From an uncultured Faecalibacterium sp. (GTDB lineage: Bacteria > Bacillota > Clostridia > Oscillospirales > Ruminococcaceae): a stretch of DNA of 9,571 nucleotides. The stretch spans positions 1-9,571 of the forward strand of contig CAMFSB010000038.1 in NCBI GenBank assembly GCA_945982465.1, in the 5' to 3' direction. The position numbers were made by a program, and so were the translations under genes. The notes under the pieces are model-generated. The model was not told where the DNA came from. It made no database searches and saw nothing but the letters and a program-made list of their open reading frames with translations. Positions 1-7,667 of the stretch are shown here, piece after piece; position 1 is the stretch's first letter, and each line of letters starts with the position of its first letter.

Positions 1-1395
1 CAGCACCGCTTTGCCCTTGTTGCGCTGGTCCACAATATACCGGTGGACATACTCGATCGCGCCCACGTCCAGGCCGCGGGTGGGGTTGACCGCGATCAGC
101 AGGTCTTTGTCGTTGTTTACCTCGCGGGCAATGATGACCTTTTGCTGGTTGCCGCCCGAAAGGGTTCCGGCGGGCTTTTCCACCGCGCCGCGGGGGCGGA
201 TGTCGTATTTTTCCATTGCTTCCGCTGCGTAGTCATGGATACTTTTGCGGTTCAGGATGCCCTTTTGGGCAAACGGCTCCTGCTGGTAGTTCTGCAGGAT
301 CATGTTGTCCGCCACGCTGAAATCCAGCACCAGGCCGTGCTTCTGCCGGTCGGCGGGGATGCTGGACACGCCGTGCTCAAAGCCAAAGCGCGGCGGCTGG
401 TTGACCACATCCGCGCCGTTGACCAGTGCCTTGCCGGAGGTAGCCTTGCGCAGGCCGGTAAGGATCTCGACCATTTCGGTTTGGCCGTTGCCGTCGATGC
501 CGGCCAGGCCCAGGATCTCGCCCTTGTGCACCTGCAGCGAAAGGCCCTTGAGGATCTCCACGCCGCGGTAATCGTTGCCGTGCAGATCCTGCACATCCAG
601 CACCAGATCCCCCGGCTCCTGCTCGGGCTTATCCACCACAAATTCCACGCTGCGGCCCACCATCAGGCTGGCCAGGTCGTGCTCGGTCACGCTGGCCACA
701 TCCACCGTGTCGATATACTTGCCCAGGCGGATGATCGTGCAGCGGTCGGCCGCCGCCTTGATCTCCTTGAGCTTATGGGTGATGATGATGATGGACTTTC
801 CATCTGCCGTCAGGCTGTGCATGATGTCGATCAGTTCGCCGATCTCCTGCGGGGTCAGGCAGGCGGTGGGCTCGTCCAGGATCAGGATCTCGGCGCTGCG
901 GTACAGCGCTTTCAGGATCTCCACGCGCTGCTGCATGCCCACGCTGATATCCTCGATCTTGGCGTCCGGGTCGATGGCCAGGCCGTATTTTTCCGAGATC
1001 GCCTTCACGTTGGCGCGCGCGGCGGCCATGTCCAGCGAAACGCCCTTGACAGGCTCCATGCCCAGCACGATGTTTTCGGTGACGGTGAACGGCTGCACCA
1101 GCATAAAGTGCTGGTGCACCATGCCAATGCCCGCTTCGATGGCCTTTTTGGGGTTATCCAGCGCCACCGGCTTGCCATGCACCAGGATCTGGCCGCTGGT
1201 GGGGGTGTACATGCCGTACAGCTGGTTCATCAGCGTGCTTTTGCCCGCGCCGTTTTCGCCCAGAATGGCGTGGATCTCGCCCTTGCGCACCGTGAGGTTG
1301 ATGCCGTCGTTGGCAACAAAATCGCCGAACTTTTTGACGATGTTTTGCATTTCGATGACCAGTTCCGCGTGGTCATCCTGCATCTGCTGCGCCAA
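1..1395 (-). CDS. BMP-family nucleoside/simple-sugar ABC transporter, dual ATP-binding protein (3' end off window)
   Basis: This cytoplasmic ATPase subunit powers uptake of nucleosides or related sugars through two permeases and a BMP-type lipoprotein (YufO/NupO, RbsA-like class). The 465 visible residues cover both nucleotide-binding domains; about 40-50 C-terminal residues are probably missing past the left edge. NBD1 has Walker A GENGAGKST (46-54), Q-loop Q95 in the stretch VHQHFMLVQPFTVTENI, signature SVGMQQR (151-157), Walker B LILDEPT (171-177) and H207. NBD2 has the degenerate Walker A GIDGNGQTE (299-307), signature LSGGNQQK (412-419) and NPTRGLD (437-443) in place of a normal Walker B. 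This asymmetry is usual for the class, so NBD1 is probably the main catalytic site. The TTG at 1395 is chosen because AAGGAGGGA lies 5 nt upstream; the in-frame ATG at 1383 is too far from it. Permease genes would be expected next, to the left. The substrate is not determined by the sequence. Confidence 0.93.
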   Translation of the reverse strand, partial: MAQQMQDDHAELVIEMQNIVKKFGDFVANDGINLTVRKGEIHAILGENGAGKSTLMNQLYGMYTPTSGQILVHGKPVALDNPKKAIEAGIGMVHQHFMLVQPFTVTENIVLGMEPVKGVSLDMAAARANVKAISEKYGLAIDPDAKIEDISVGMQQRVEILKALYRSAEILILDEPTACLTPQEIGELIDIMHSLTADGKSIIIITHKLKEIKAAADRCTIIRLGKYIDTVDVASVTEHDLASLMVGRSVEFVVDKPEQEPGDLVLDVQDLHGNDYRGVEILKGLSLQVHKGEILGLAGIDGNGQTEMVEILTGLRKATSGKALVNGADVVNQPPRFGFEHGVSSIPADRQKHGLVLDFSVADNMILQNYQQEPFAQKGILNRKSIHDYAAEAMEKYDIRPRGAVEKPAGTLSGGNQQKVIIAREVNNDKDLLIAVNPTRGLDVGAIEYVHRYIVDQRNKGKAVL

Positions 1396-1400
1396 AAAAA

Positions 1401-1409
1401 TCCCTCCTT
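1401..1409 (-). promoter_or_regulatory. Ribosome binding site deciding the TTG start
   Basis: AAGGAGGGA on the minus strand is a strong Shine-Dalgarno sequence. It ends 5 nt before TTG at 1395 and 17 nt before the first in-frame ATG at 1383, so the spacing favours the non-ATG start. Confidence 0.8.
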
Positions 1410-1441
1410 ATTGGTGGTATCATTTCATCTAGCGCTATCTT

Positions 1442-1469
1442 ATCATAGAAAACCGCCAGTTTGCAACAA
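1442..1469 (-). promoter_or_regulatory. Possible promoter for the BMP-type ABC operon
   Basis: In the 129-bp gap between two genes, the minus strand has a TATGAT box (1442-1447; five of six match the -10 consensus). TTGTTG sits 16 nt upstream (1464-1469; only TTG matches). An alternative pairing is TTGCAA with TAAGAT at 18 nt spacing. The gap is AT-richer than its surroundings, which fits a promoter, but the -35 is weak. No purine riboswitch signature was seen. Confidence 0.4.
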
Positions 1470-1478
1470 AAAGCTGGC
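1455..1478. repeat. Short inverted repeat in the gap after the spermidine-synthase-like gene
   Basis: GCCAG (1455-1459) and CTGGC (1474-1478) are perfect arms around a 14-nt loop. The loop is too long and the stem too short for a confident terminator, and it overlaps the possible promoter -35. It could be a regulator site for the BMP-type operon or chance. Confidence 0.25.
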
Positions 1479-1524
1479 AAAACCCTGTCGCTTTCTGTAA
1501 AAAACATGCCGTGCCGCGCTGTCT

Positions 1525-3132
1525 TTACGCCAGATCGTTCAGCACGCCCGCGATGCCCTGCTGGGCAAACAGGCGGCGGTAATAGCCCAGCTCGTTCTGG
1601 ATCAGGCTGTCGATCACCCGCATGCCCAGCAACTCCACCGGGGCTTTATCGTCGGTCAGCAGCAGGCCGGTGCTTTGATACGGCTGCAGGCGGCTGAGGA
1701 CCTGTTCCAGCGCGGCGTGCAGCTGCTCATCCTGCACCGCAGGCAGGCTGCTTTGCAGCGCCTGGGCCGGGTCTATAGCCGACGCAAACAGCTCGCGGTT
1801 GGTCATGCCGTCCACATCGGCGGTATACACGCAGCCGAACACCGCTGCAATGGTATCCGCCAGATACTGGTTGATGTTGCCCTCGCCCTCGGCGCGCATG
1901 TTCATATTGACCACCATTACCCCATCTTCGGTGAGATGATCGCGCACCAACGTGAAAAATTCTACGCTGGACATCTGGAACGGAATGGTGATGTCCTGGT
2001 AGGCATCCACCAGGATCACATCATATTCCTGGTCCACCGCCTGCAGATAGGCACGGCCGTCATAGGTCGCCACCTGCACTTCGGGCGAAAGCTTGAAATA
2101 TTCGCACGCCAGCTGGGTGATCTTCGGGTCGATCTCCACGCCCTCCACCACGGCCTGCGGGAAGTATTGTCCGCACTGGCCCGCGTAGGTGCCGCTGCCC
2201 ATGCCCAAAATCAAAATCCGCGGCTGCTGCTTTTGCGGCACGCCCGCCATGACCGGGGCCGCCAGAGCCGTATCGTAATACATGCCGGTGAGCCCGCCGG
2301 ATTTTTTGTAGATGGACTGCACGCCGAACAGGACATTGGTGGACAGGATCACGCTGTCATCGTCCTCTTTCACCTGCAGATAATTATAGACCGATTCGCC
2401 CTCGTACACCAGATCATCCTCCCAAAAGGCAAAGCTGGAGGAATGCCCCAGCAGCACGCAGGCCAGGAACACCGCCGCCGCGCCCGCGCAAAGGCCGCGG
2501 TTTTTCTTTTGGGTGAGAAAGTACAGCAGCGCCAGCGCCAGCAGCACGCCGGCAAAGATCAGGAACGTGATGGAGGTGCCCACCGCCGGGATGGTGACAA
2601 AGGTGGGCAGAAACGTGCCCAGAATGCTGCCGATGGTGTTGAACGCTTCCAGCCGGCCCACGGTGCGGCCACTGTCGGCCATGCTCTGCATGGTGTACTT
2701 GACCAGCGACGGCGTGACCGTGCCCAGCAGAAACAGCGGGTACACAAACAGCACCATGCACGCCGCAAACGCCGCGATGACCAGAAAATTCGAACTGACG
2801 GCAAACACCAGCACCGCCGAGATGGCCAGGATGATATACTTGCCCAGCACCGGGATCAGCGCGATCCAGACAGCGGCGATCAGCAGCCGCTTGTAAAGCC
2901 GGCCGGGGTCGGGATCTTTATCGGCGCTGCGGCCGCCCCACAGATTGCCCAGCGCCATGGCGATCATGATGGTGCCGATGATGATGGTCCACACGATCTG
3001 CGACGAGCTGAAATACGGCGCCAGCAAGCGGCTGGCCCCCAGCTCCACAGCCATCACCGACATACCGGCAAAAAATTCGGTCAGATACAAATACACGTTG
3101 TTTTTTAAGATCGACCCTCCGGCCTGTTCCAT
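1525..3132 (-). CDS. Membrane protein fused to a spermidine-synthase-like (aminopropyltransferase/methyltransferase fold) domain
   Basis: The 535-residue protein matches the 'fused MFS/spermidine synthase' type. Residues 14-230 hold about seven hydrophobic segments (roughly 14-36, 46-66, 82-102, 104-138, 165-185, 187-207, 213-230). Residues 235-510 form a soluble Rossmann-type domain: glycine loop LILGMGSGTYAG (307-318), acidic strand end GVEIDP (331-336), YDGRAYL (357-363), DVILVDAYQD (371-380) and LLTDDKAPVELL (491-502). The motifs suggest binding of S-adenosylmethionine or its decarboxylated form. The classical synthase motifs GGGDG and D-S/T-S/T-D-P are not intact, so polyamine synthesis cannot be asserted. 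The start at 3132 is chosen over upstream in-frame ATGs because AGGAGG lies 6 nt before it and the hydrophobic family region begins just after. It appears monocistronic, with a terminator-like hairpin upstream and a 129-bp gap downstream. No partner such as speD is seen. Confidence 0.85.
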   Translation of the reverse strand: MEQAGGSILKNNVYLYLTEFFAGMSVMAVELGASRLLAPYFSSSQIVWTIIIGTIMIAMALGNLWGGRSADKDPDPGRLYKRLLIAAVWIALIPVLGKYIILAISAVLVFAVSSNFLVIAAFAACMVLFVYPLFLLGTVTPSLVKYTMQSMADSGRTVGRLEAFNTIGSILGTFLPTFVTIPAVGTSITFLIFAGVLLALALLYFLTQKKNRGLCAGAAAVFLACVLLGHSSSFAFWEDDLVYEGESVYNYLQVKEDDDSVILSTNVLFGVQSIYKKSGGLTGMYYDTALAAPVMAGVPQKQQPRILILGMGSGTYAGQCGQYFPQAVVEGVEIDPKITQLACEYFKLSPEVQVATYDGRAYLQAVDQEYDVILVDAYQDITIPFQMSSVEFFTLVRDHLTEDGVMVVNMNMRAEGEGNINQYLADTIAAVFGCVYTADVDGMTNRELFASAIDPAQALQSSLPAVQDEQLHAALEQVLSRLQPYQSTGLLLTDDKAPVELLGMRVIDSLIQNELGYYRRLFAQQGIAGVLNDLA

Positions 3133-3138
3133 AAAACG

Positions 3139-3144
3139 CCTCCT
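3139..3144 (-). promoter_or_regulatory. Ribosome binding site of the spermidine-synthase-like gene
   Basis: AGGAGG on the minus strand lies 6 nt before the ATG at 3132, supporting that start over the longer frame opening at 3207. Two small hairpins precede it in the leader: CCGGA/TCCGG (3147-3160) and GCGCGGC/GCCGCGC (3167-3185). Confidence 0.75.
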
Positions 3145-3194
3145 GTCCGGAATGCTCCGGTTTGATGCGCGGCCAGCCGCCGCGCCATGCAGAG

Positions 3195-3223
3195 AGGGTA
3201 ACCCCACCGGGCCGCATCGTCAA
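3195..3223 (-). promoter_or_regulatory. Weak candidate promoter for the spermidine-synthase-like gene
   Basis: TTGACG (3218-3223 on the minus strand, five of six to the -35 consensus) is followed after 17 nt by TACCCT (3195-3200, three of six to the -10). It lies between the preceding operon's terminator-like hairpin and the gene, where a promoter is expected, but the -10 box is poor. Confidence 0.35.
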
Positions 3224-3254
3224 GCCTGCGGCACGGCGGAACGCATTTTTTCAT

Positions 3255-3286
3255 AAAAGCAGAGGATGCGGCAGCAGGCCGCATCC
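3255..3286 (-). terminator. Probable intrinsic terminator of the ABC-ABC-ygbA-DUF454 operon
   Basis: Perfect 9-bp arms GGATGCGGC and GCCGCATCC (3264-3272 and 3278-3286) enclose a 5-nt loop. On the minus strand the stem is followed by TCTGCTTTTATG, so the T-run is short and displaced by five bases. It lies 48 nt past the DUF454 stop codon. It is probably a terminator, though not an ideal one. Confidence 0.6.
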
Positions 3287-3333
3287 CCGGAAGTCGCGTG
3301 TTTACCGTGCTGTCTGCCATACAGCGACAGGCA

Positions 3334-3726
3334 TTATTCCTTCTGCCGGCGCGAGACGGCCGGCAGCGTTTTGACGCCGAATACAAAATAGACCACATGA
3401 CATACCCATACCACTGCCAGCACCAGCCGGCCCACAGGTACTTCGCCCATCATCAAAAAGCCCAGCAGCATCACGGTGCTGGAGGTGCCCAGCAGGGTGA
3501 GTTTGGTGCGCACCGTCATGCCGCGCTTTTGCACATAGGATTCCAGATGCTGCTTGTACAGCTTTGTGCCCACAAACCAGCTGTGCAGCCGCCGGGAGCT
3601 TTTGGCAAAGCACCAGGCCGTAAGCAGCAAAAAGGGCACGGTGGGCAAAACCGGCAGCACCACGCCCACGCAGCCCAGCGCCAGGCTGACGCAGCCGGCC
3701 AGGATCAGGATCATTCGTTTCATCAT
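3334..3726 (-). CDS. DUF454 (YbaN-like) inner membrane protein
   Basis: This 130-residue protein fits the DUF454/YbaN family, small inner-membrane proteins of unknown biochemical role. Hydrophobic stretches lie at about 5-22, 24-40, 76-94 and 97-117. The conserved core is visible: GVVLPVLPTVPFLLL (21-35), followed by AWCFAKSSRRLHSWF (37-51) and a basic linker ending near residue 75. Its ATG at 3726 overlaps the upstream stop codon as ATGA, with AAAGGAG 5 nt before it, so it is probably translationally coupled to the YgbA-family gene. A second ATG immediately follows and cannot be excluded as the start. It is the last gene of the operon. The membrane location and coupling suggest it acts with the exporter or the stress protein, but no mechanism can be read from the sequence. 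Confidence 0.85.
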   Translation of the reverse strand: MMKRMILILAGCVSLALGCVGVVLPVLPTVPFLLLTAWCFAKSSRRLHSWFVGTKLYKQHLESYVQKRGMTVRTKLTLLGTSSTVMLLGFLMMGEVPVGRLVLAVVWVCHVVYFVFGVKTLPAVSRRQKE

Positions 3727-4061
3727 TGTTTCTCCTTTCGTGTTTCCAGCAGATGGCGCACGGCCAGCACCGGGTGGACAAACAGCATCCGCGGCCCGGC
3801 CCAGCGCATCACGGCGCGGATCTTTTCGCGCATTTCGGGCCGGTAGCAATGCACCTTGCAGACCGAGCAGAAGGTTTTGGTCTCCATAAAGGGGCACTTT
3901 TCAATGCGGAGGGCAGCGTAATCGGCCAGCGCCCGGCACTCCGGGCAGAGCGCGCCGTTCCGGCTGCTGTGGTTGCCCCGGCAGTACAGCGCGATCATCT
4001 GCTGCACCAGCAGCGTTTCCTCCCGGCGGCGCCGCCCCGGGTCCTTTGCTGTACCGGCCAT
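3723..4061 (-). CDS. YgbA / nitrous oxide-stimulated promoter family protein
   Basis: This 112-residue protein matches the YgbA_NO family. Conserved features are a Cys/His-rich centre (C27, H31, C39-P-E-C42, C56-P-F, C65-S-V-C68, H71-C72-Y-R-P) and the closing block MREKIRAVMRWAGPRMLFVHP (77-97). The paired cysteines suggest metal binding, zinc or an iron-sulfur cluster; this is inference. In E. coli ygbA belongs to the nitric-oxide-responsive NsrR regulon and is tied to nitrosative stress. Here the ATG (4061) overlaps the exporter stop by one base (TGATG), and its own stop overlaps the DUF454 start, so it is embedded in the operon. The ribosome binding site (AGGGTGAG) is weak, fitting translational coupling. 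The basic N-terminus (about 20 residues) is less conserved. Confidence 0.88.
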   Translation of the reverse strand: MAGTAKDPGRRRREETLLVQQMIALYCRGNHSSRNGALCPECRALADYAALRIEKCPFMETKTFCSVCKVHCYRPEMREKIRAVMRWAGPRMLFVHPVLAVRHLLETRKEKQ

Positions 4062-5749
4062 CAGCTCACCCTGCCGCTTTCCACGGAATAAACCGTATCG
4101 GCCAGCGCCATGGTCGACTTACGGTGGCTCACCAGCAGCACCGTTTTTTCGCTGCATTCGCGGCGGATCGCGTTCAGGATCACGCCTTCGTTCAGGCTGT
4201 CCAGGTTGCTGGTAGGCTCATCCAGCAGCATAAACGGGGCGTCGTACAAAAACGCGCGCGCCACGCCGATTCGCTGCCGTTCCCCGCCGGAAAGCGCGCC
4301 GCCCAGCTCGCCCACGTTGGTCTGGTAGCCATCCGGCAGGCTTTGGATAAACCGGTGCAGGCTGGCTTTTTTGCAGGCGGCCACAACCTGCTCGTGGGTA
4401 GCGTCCGGCTTTGCAACGCGGATGTTGTTTTCGATGGTGTCGTTGAACAGCTCGGTCTGCTGTGTGACCAGGCTCTCCTGCCCGCGCAGGCTGGCGGTGT
4501 TCACGCCGCGGATATCCGCCGCGCCAAAGCGCACGGTGCCGCGGTCCGTATCCCAAAAGCGCATCAGCAGGCGCAGCAGCGTGGATTTGCCGCTGCCACT
4601 TTTGCCCGTGATGCCCACGATCTGCTTGTACGGGATCTCCAGCGAAAGGTCCCGCAGCACGTCCTCCCCGTCATAGGCAAAGGAGACCTGTTCCGCCGCT
4701 GCGCCTGTAAAGGCTTTATCCTTGCCAGTGGTCACATCCGGAGTTTCGGGCGCTTCGTTCAGCAGATCCAGCACGCGCTCCGCGCTGGCAAACACCTGCA
4801 CCAGGTTGGCCGCCAGATTGGCCAGCGCCACCACCGGGCCAAAGGATCCCAGCGCTGCCAGCGTGCAGATCAGCACGCCGCTGGCCGGCAGCTGCCCGCC
4901 CTGGTACAGCGCCAGGCACACCGCCAGCATGGCGAGGGCAGTCAGCAGGATCGCCGTATTGGTGGCCGCCGTGGTAAGGCCCTCGCGCCGCTTCATGCGG
5001 CACTGCTTTTCGCCCAAACGCTCTGAATGGGCTGCGATGCCGGCGGCGCGCTGCTGCTCGCAGCCAAACTGCATGGTCTCGCGCACGCCGCGCAGGCTTT
5101 CCAGTACATAGGTGTTGGTATCGGCCAGCGCTGTGCGGTATTCCCTGCCGGCGGCCTCCCCTTTGCGGGCCGCCCACACCGGCAGCACCGCGCCTACGGT
5201 CAGGTAACCCGCCAGCAGCACCAGCGCGGCCAGCGGATGATACCCGCCCACAAACACGGCCATCCCCAGCGAGAACAGCACCGCGATGGCAACAGGCGAA
5301 AGCGTGTGGGCGTAAAACACCTCCAGCTGTTCGATGTCCGCGGTGATCAGCGAGATCAGATCGCCCCGGCCGCGGCCCTCCAGCTTGGCGGGCGCCAGCC
5401 GCCGCAGCGCGCCGAACACCTGGTCGCGGATGAGCGCCAGCAGCTTGAACGCTATGTAGTGATTGGATGCCTGCTCTGCATAGCGCAGCACACCGCGCGC
5501 CAGCGCAAACAGCAGCATCCAGCCAAAGGCCGCGCCTGCGGTACCCACCGGCGCGGGCAGCCCCAGCACGTGCAGCATGGCAAAACCGCCCAGCAGGGTG
5601 ATAAACGTAGCGCAGAAATACCCGGCCACCCCCATGGCGATCGCCAGCAGCATGATGGGCACCATGGGTTTGACCAACACCACCAGCCGGGCAGCAATGG
5701 CCAGCGCGCCGCGGCGCGCGGCCCGGTTTGACTGCTTGTTGTTTTTCAT
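4061..5749 (-). CDS. CydC-like ABC exporter half-transporter (permease fused to ATPase)
   Basis: The 562-residue type IV (exporter-fold) half-transporter has about six membrane helices in residues 20-320 and an ATPase in 350-562. ATPase motifs are intact: Walker A GKSGSGKST (382-390), Q-loop Q430, signature LSGGE (486-490), Walker B FMLLDE (506-511) and H542. The stretch from LRYAEQASNHYIAFKLL (88-104) through DLISLITADIEQLEVFYAH (130-148) is typical of the CydC-like partner in Firmicutes. It probably forms a heterodimer with the CydD-like protein encoded immediately upstream. E. coli CydDC has been linked to cysteine/glutathione export, heme handling and nitric oxide tolerance; substrate transfer to this protein is inference. 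Its ATG overlaps the upstream stop (ATGA), with AAGGAGG 9 nt before it. No cydAB oxidase genes are in the window. Databases may label such proteins 'amino acid ABC transporter' without evidence. Confidence 0.9.
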   Translation of the reverse strand: MKNNKQSNRAARRGALAIAARLVVLVKPMVPIMLLAIAMGVAGYFCATFITLLGGFAMLHVLGLPAPVGTAGAAFGWMLLFALARGVLRYAEQASNHYIAFKLLALIRDQVFGALRRLAPAKLEGRGRGDLISLITADIEQLEVFYAHTLSPVAIAVLFSLGMAVFVGGYHPLAALVLLAGYLTVGAVLPVWAARKGEAAGREYRTALADTNTYVLESLRGVRETMQFGCEQQRAAGIAAHSERLGEKQCRMKRREGLTTAATNTAILLTALAMLAVCLALYQGGQLPASGVLICTLAALGSFGPVVALANLAANLVQVFASAERVLDLLNEAPETPDVTTGKDKAFTGAAAEQVSFAYDGEDVLRDLSLEIPYKQIVGITGKSGSGKSTLLRLLMRFWDTDRGTVRFGAADIRGVNTASLRGQESLVTQQTELFNDTIENNIRVAKPDATHEQVVAACKKASLHRFIQSLPDGYQTNVGELGGALSGGERQRIGVARAFLYDAPFMLLDEPTSNLDSLNEGVILNAIRRECSEKTVLLVSHRKSTMALADTVYSVESGRVS

Positions 5750-7485
5750 GCCGGTTGGCCTCCTTTTCCGATCTGTTCCAGTTCTCTCTGTGTGTTATAC
5801 AGCCTGCTGTACAGCCCGCCCTGCGCCAGCAGCGCCGCGTGGACGCCGCTTTCAGCTACACTGCCATTTGCCAACACATAGATGCGGCCGCAGTCCACCA
5901 CATTGGCCAGCCGGTGCGAGATCAGGATCACTGTTTTGTGCCCGGCCAGCCCGCGGATGGCCGCCATGATATCGTTTTCGCTTTCGGCGTCCACGTTGGA
6001 GGTCGCCTCATCAAAAATGTAGACCGGCGAATCGTGCAGCAAAGCCCGCGCCATTGCCAGCCGCTGCCGCTGCCCGCCCGACAGGTTCGACCCGCCCTCG
6101 TGCACCGGTGTGGCAAGCCCCTGCTGGCTGCGGCAGAAGCCCGCCAGATTCACCTGCTGCAGCGCGGCCCACAGCTGCTCCGGTTCCGCCTGCGGGGCGG
6201 CCATGCGCAGGTTGGATTCCACCGTGCCCTTGAACAGCACCGCGTCGTGCGGCACCAGCGTCACCATGTCCATACGGCTGCGGCGGCTCAGCCGGGCCGC
6301 GGGCACGCCGCCCAGCGTGACCGCGCCGGTATAGCCATTCAGCAGGCCGGAAAGGATGCCGGCTACCGTGCTTTTGCCGCAGCCGCTTTCCCCTACCAGG
6401 GCCGTAAAGCTGCCCTGCGGAAATTCCATGGAGACATCCCGCAGAATCGGGCGGCCGGCCCCGTAGTCAAAGGTGACCTGCTCCATTTGCAGGGCGGCGT
6501 TTGCCGGGTCTGCCGTGCAGCCGCCGTCCGGACGGGCGGATGCTTCCAGCACACGGAAGATCTTTTCCGCCGAGGCCGCGCCGTTCATGGCGATGTGGAA
6601 ATACGACCCCAGCAGGCGCAGCGGCAAAAAGAAGTCCGCCGCCAGCAGCAGGATGGTCAGGCAGGCGGCAAAACCGATCTGCCCGGCAGCAAAAGCCGCC
6701 GCCGCGCTGATGATGCCCAGCGCCGCCCCGCCGTAGGCCAGAAGATCCATCAGCGTGACCGAGTTGAGCTGCATGGTCAGCACCTTCATGGTGATCTTGC
6801 GGAAACGCTCGGCCTGGGCGTTCATCTGCCGGTGCTTCCACCCATCCGACTGGTAGATCTTCAGGGTGGTCAGGCCCTGAAGATTTTCGAGGAAGCTGTC
6901 GCCCAGCGTGGTGTATTCGCCCCAGTAGCGGGCCAGCAGCTTTTTGGCAAACTTCTGCACCGCAACGATGGACAGCGGGATTAGTGGCACGCACACCAGC
7001 AGCACCAGCGCCGAGCGCAGATGCACCGGCGCCAGAATGCAGAACAGCGTGACCGGCGCCAGCAAACTGTAAAACAGCTGCGGCAGATACCGCGCAAAAT
7101 AGGTATCGATCTGCTCCACGCCCTCGCTGGCCAGCATTACCGCTTCGGAGGTGGGCACCGTTTCGCTGTAGCCTGCGCCCAGCTCCAGGATTTTTTGGTA
7201 CAGGCGGCTGCGCAGCGTGCGCTTGACATTTTCGGAAGCCTTATGGCACATGGCCGCGGCCCGGGTGGTACAGCCCCACCGCAGCGGGATGCTTGCAAGG
7301 CACACGGCAAAGCCTTGCACCAGCACGGCTGCGGTCACAGCGCCGCCAAAAGCCGCGCCGACCATGCGCGCCAGCGCGGCCACAAACGCCACATTGCACA
7401 GCAGCGCAAGCCACTGGCACAGCACATTGTACGCCACATAGCGCATGGCGTCCGGGTCGAACCGGAGGAGTTTTTTGTTGATCAT
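5746..7485 (-). CDS. CydD-like ABC exporter half-transporter (permease fused to ATPase), first gene of operon
   Basis: This 579-residue half-transporter has a membrane domain (about 15-310, six helices expected) and an ATPase (330-579). Motifs are Walker A GESGCGKST (365-373), signature LSGGQRQR (468-475), Walker B VYIFDE (488-493) and H524. The Q-loop position reads VPHDAVLF, with H413 where most ABC proteins carry glutamine. The membrane domain has the CydD-like features SRLYQKILELG (93-103), EGVEQIDTYFARYLPQL (121-137) and LTTLKIY (205-211). It is expected to pair with the following CydC-like gene, which it overlaps by 4 nt. The ATG at 7485 has AAAGGA 7 nt upstream. A long leader and palindrome-rich promoter precede it. 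The cargo is unknown; thiols, heme or small peptides are possible by analogy. Confidence 0.9.
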   Translation of the reverse strand: MINKKLLRFDPDAMRYVAYNVLCQWLALLCNVAFVAALARMVGAAFGGAVTAAVLVQGFAVCLASIPLRWGCTTRAAAMCHKASENVKRTLRSRLYQKILELGAGYSETVPTSEAVMLASEGVEQIDTYFARYLPQLFYSLLAPVTLFCILAPVHLRSALVLLVCVPLIPLSIVAVQKFAKKLLARYWGEYTTLGDSFLENLQGLTTLKIYQSDGWKHRQMNAQAERFRKITMKVLTMQLNSVTLMDLLAYGGAALGIISAAAAFAAGQIGFAACLTILLLAADFFLPLRLLGSYFHIAMNGAASAEKIFRVLEASARPDGGCTADPANAALQMEQVTFDYGAGRPILRDVSMEFPQGSFTALVGESGCGKSTVAGILSGLLNGYTGAVTLGGVPAARLSRRSRMDMVTLVPHDAVLFKGTVESNLRMAAPQAEPEQLWAALQQVNLAGFCRSQQGLATPVHEGGSNLSGGQRQRLAMARALLHDSPVYIFDEATSNVDAESENDIMAAIRGLAGHKTVILISHRLANVVDCGRIYVLANGSVAESGVHAALLAQGGLYSRLYNTQRELEQIGKGGQPA

Positions 7486-7642
7486 ACACGGGTCCTTTCT
7501 ATTGCAGTGCGGCCTGCGCGGCCGCGGGAGCCGGGCGGGTTTTGCCGGGCGGGGTCAGGTCAGCCTTGAGTTTGCCGGGCAGCTTCGCTCCGGCCGGCTT
7601 GAACTGGGCTGATCCGGGCGGCCTGCGCCGGGCCGGGCTAAA

Positions 7643-7667
7643 CCCGATCCTTTTCGGCCGGATCGGG
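7643..7667 (-). promoter_or_regulatory. Leader hairpin, possible attenuator stem
   Basis: Perfect 8-bp arms CCCGATCC (7643-7650) and GGATCGGG (7660-7667) enclose a 9-nt loop. On the transcribed strand the 3' arm is followed by TTTAGCCC, a T-run too short for a standard intrinsic terminator. A third copy of the arm at 7684-7690 can pair instead with the middle segment, which would exclude this hairpin. Confidence 0.4.

Noticed and set aside
43..1500. 485-codon open frame on the plus strand, opposite the BMP-type ATPase
   Set aside because: The minus-strand frame shows a complete set of ABC motifs. The plus-strand translation is low-complexity (His/Gln/Ala/Asp-rich), as expected of an antisense frame in GC-biased coding DNA.
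1396..1524. Purine riboswitch ahead of the BMP-type nucleoside transporter gene
   Set aside because: The gap is short and lacks the conserved riboswitch junction and loop sequences; only a promoter-like element and a weak inverted repeat are visible.
1675..3108. 477-codon open frame on the plus strand, opposite the spermidine-synthase-like gene
   Set aside because: The translation is rich in His, Gln, Arg and Asp with no recognisable family and no ribosome binding site; it mirrors codon bias of the real gene.
5728..6984. 418-codon plus-strand frame opposite the CydD-like gene
   Set aside because: Same antisense-shadow composition; the opposite strand has intact ABC exporter motifs.
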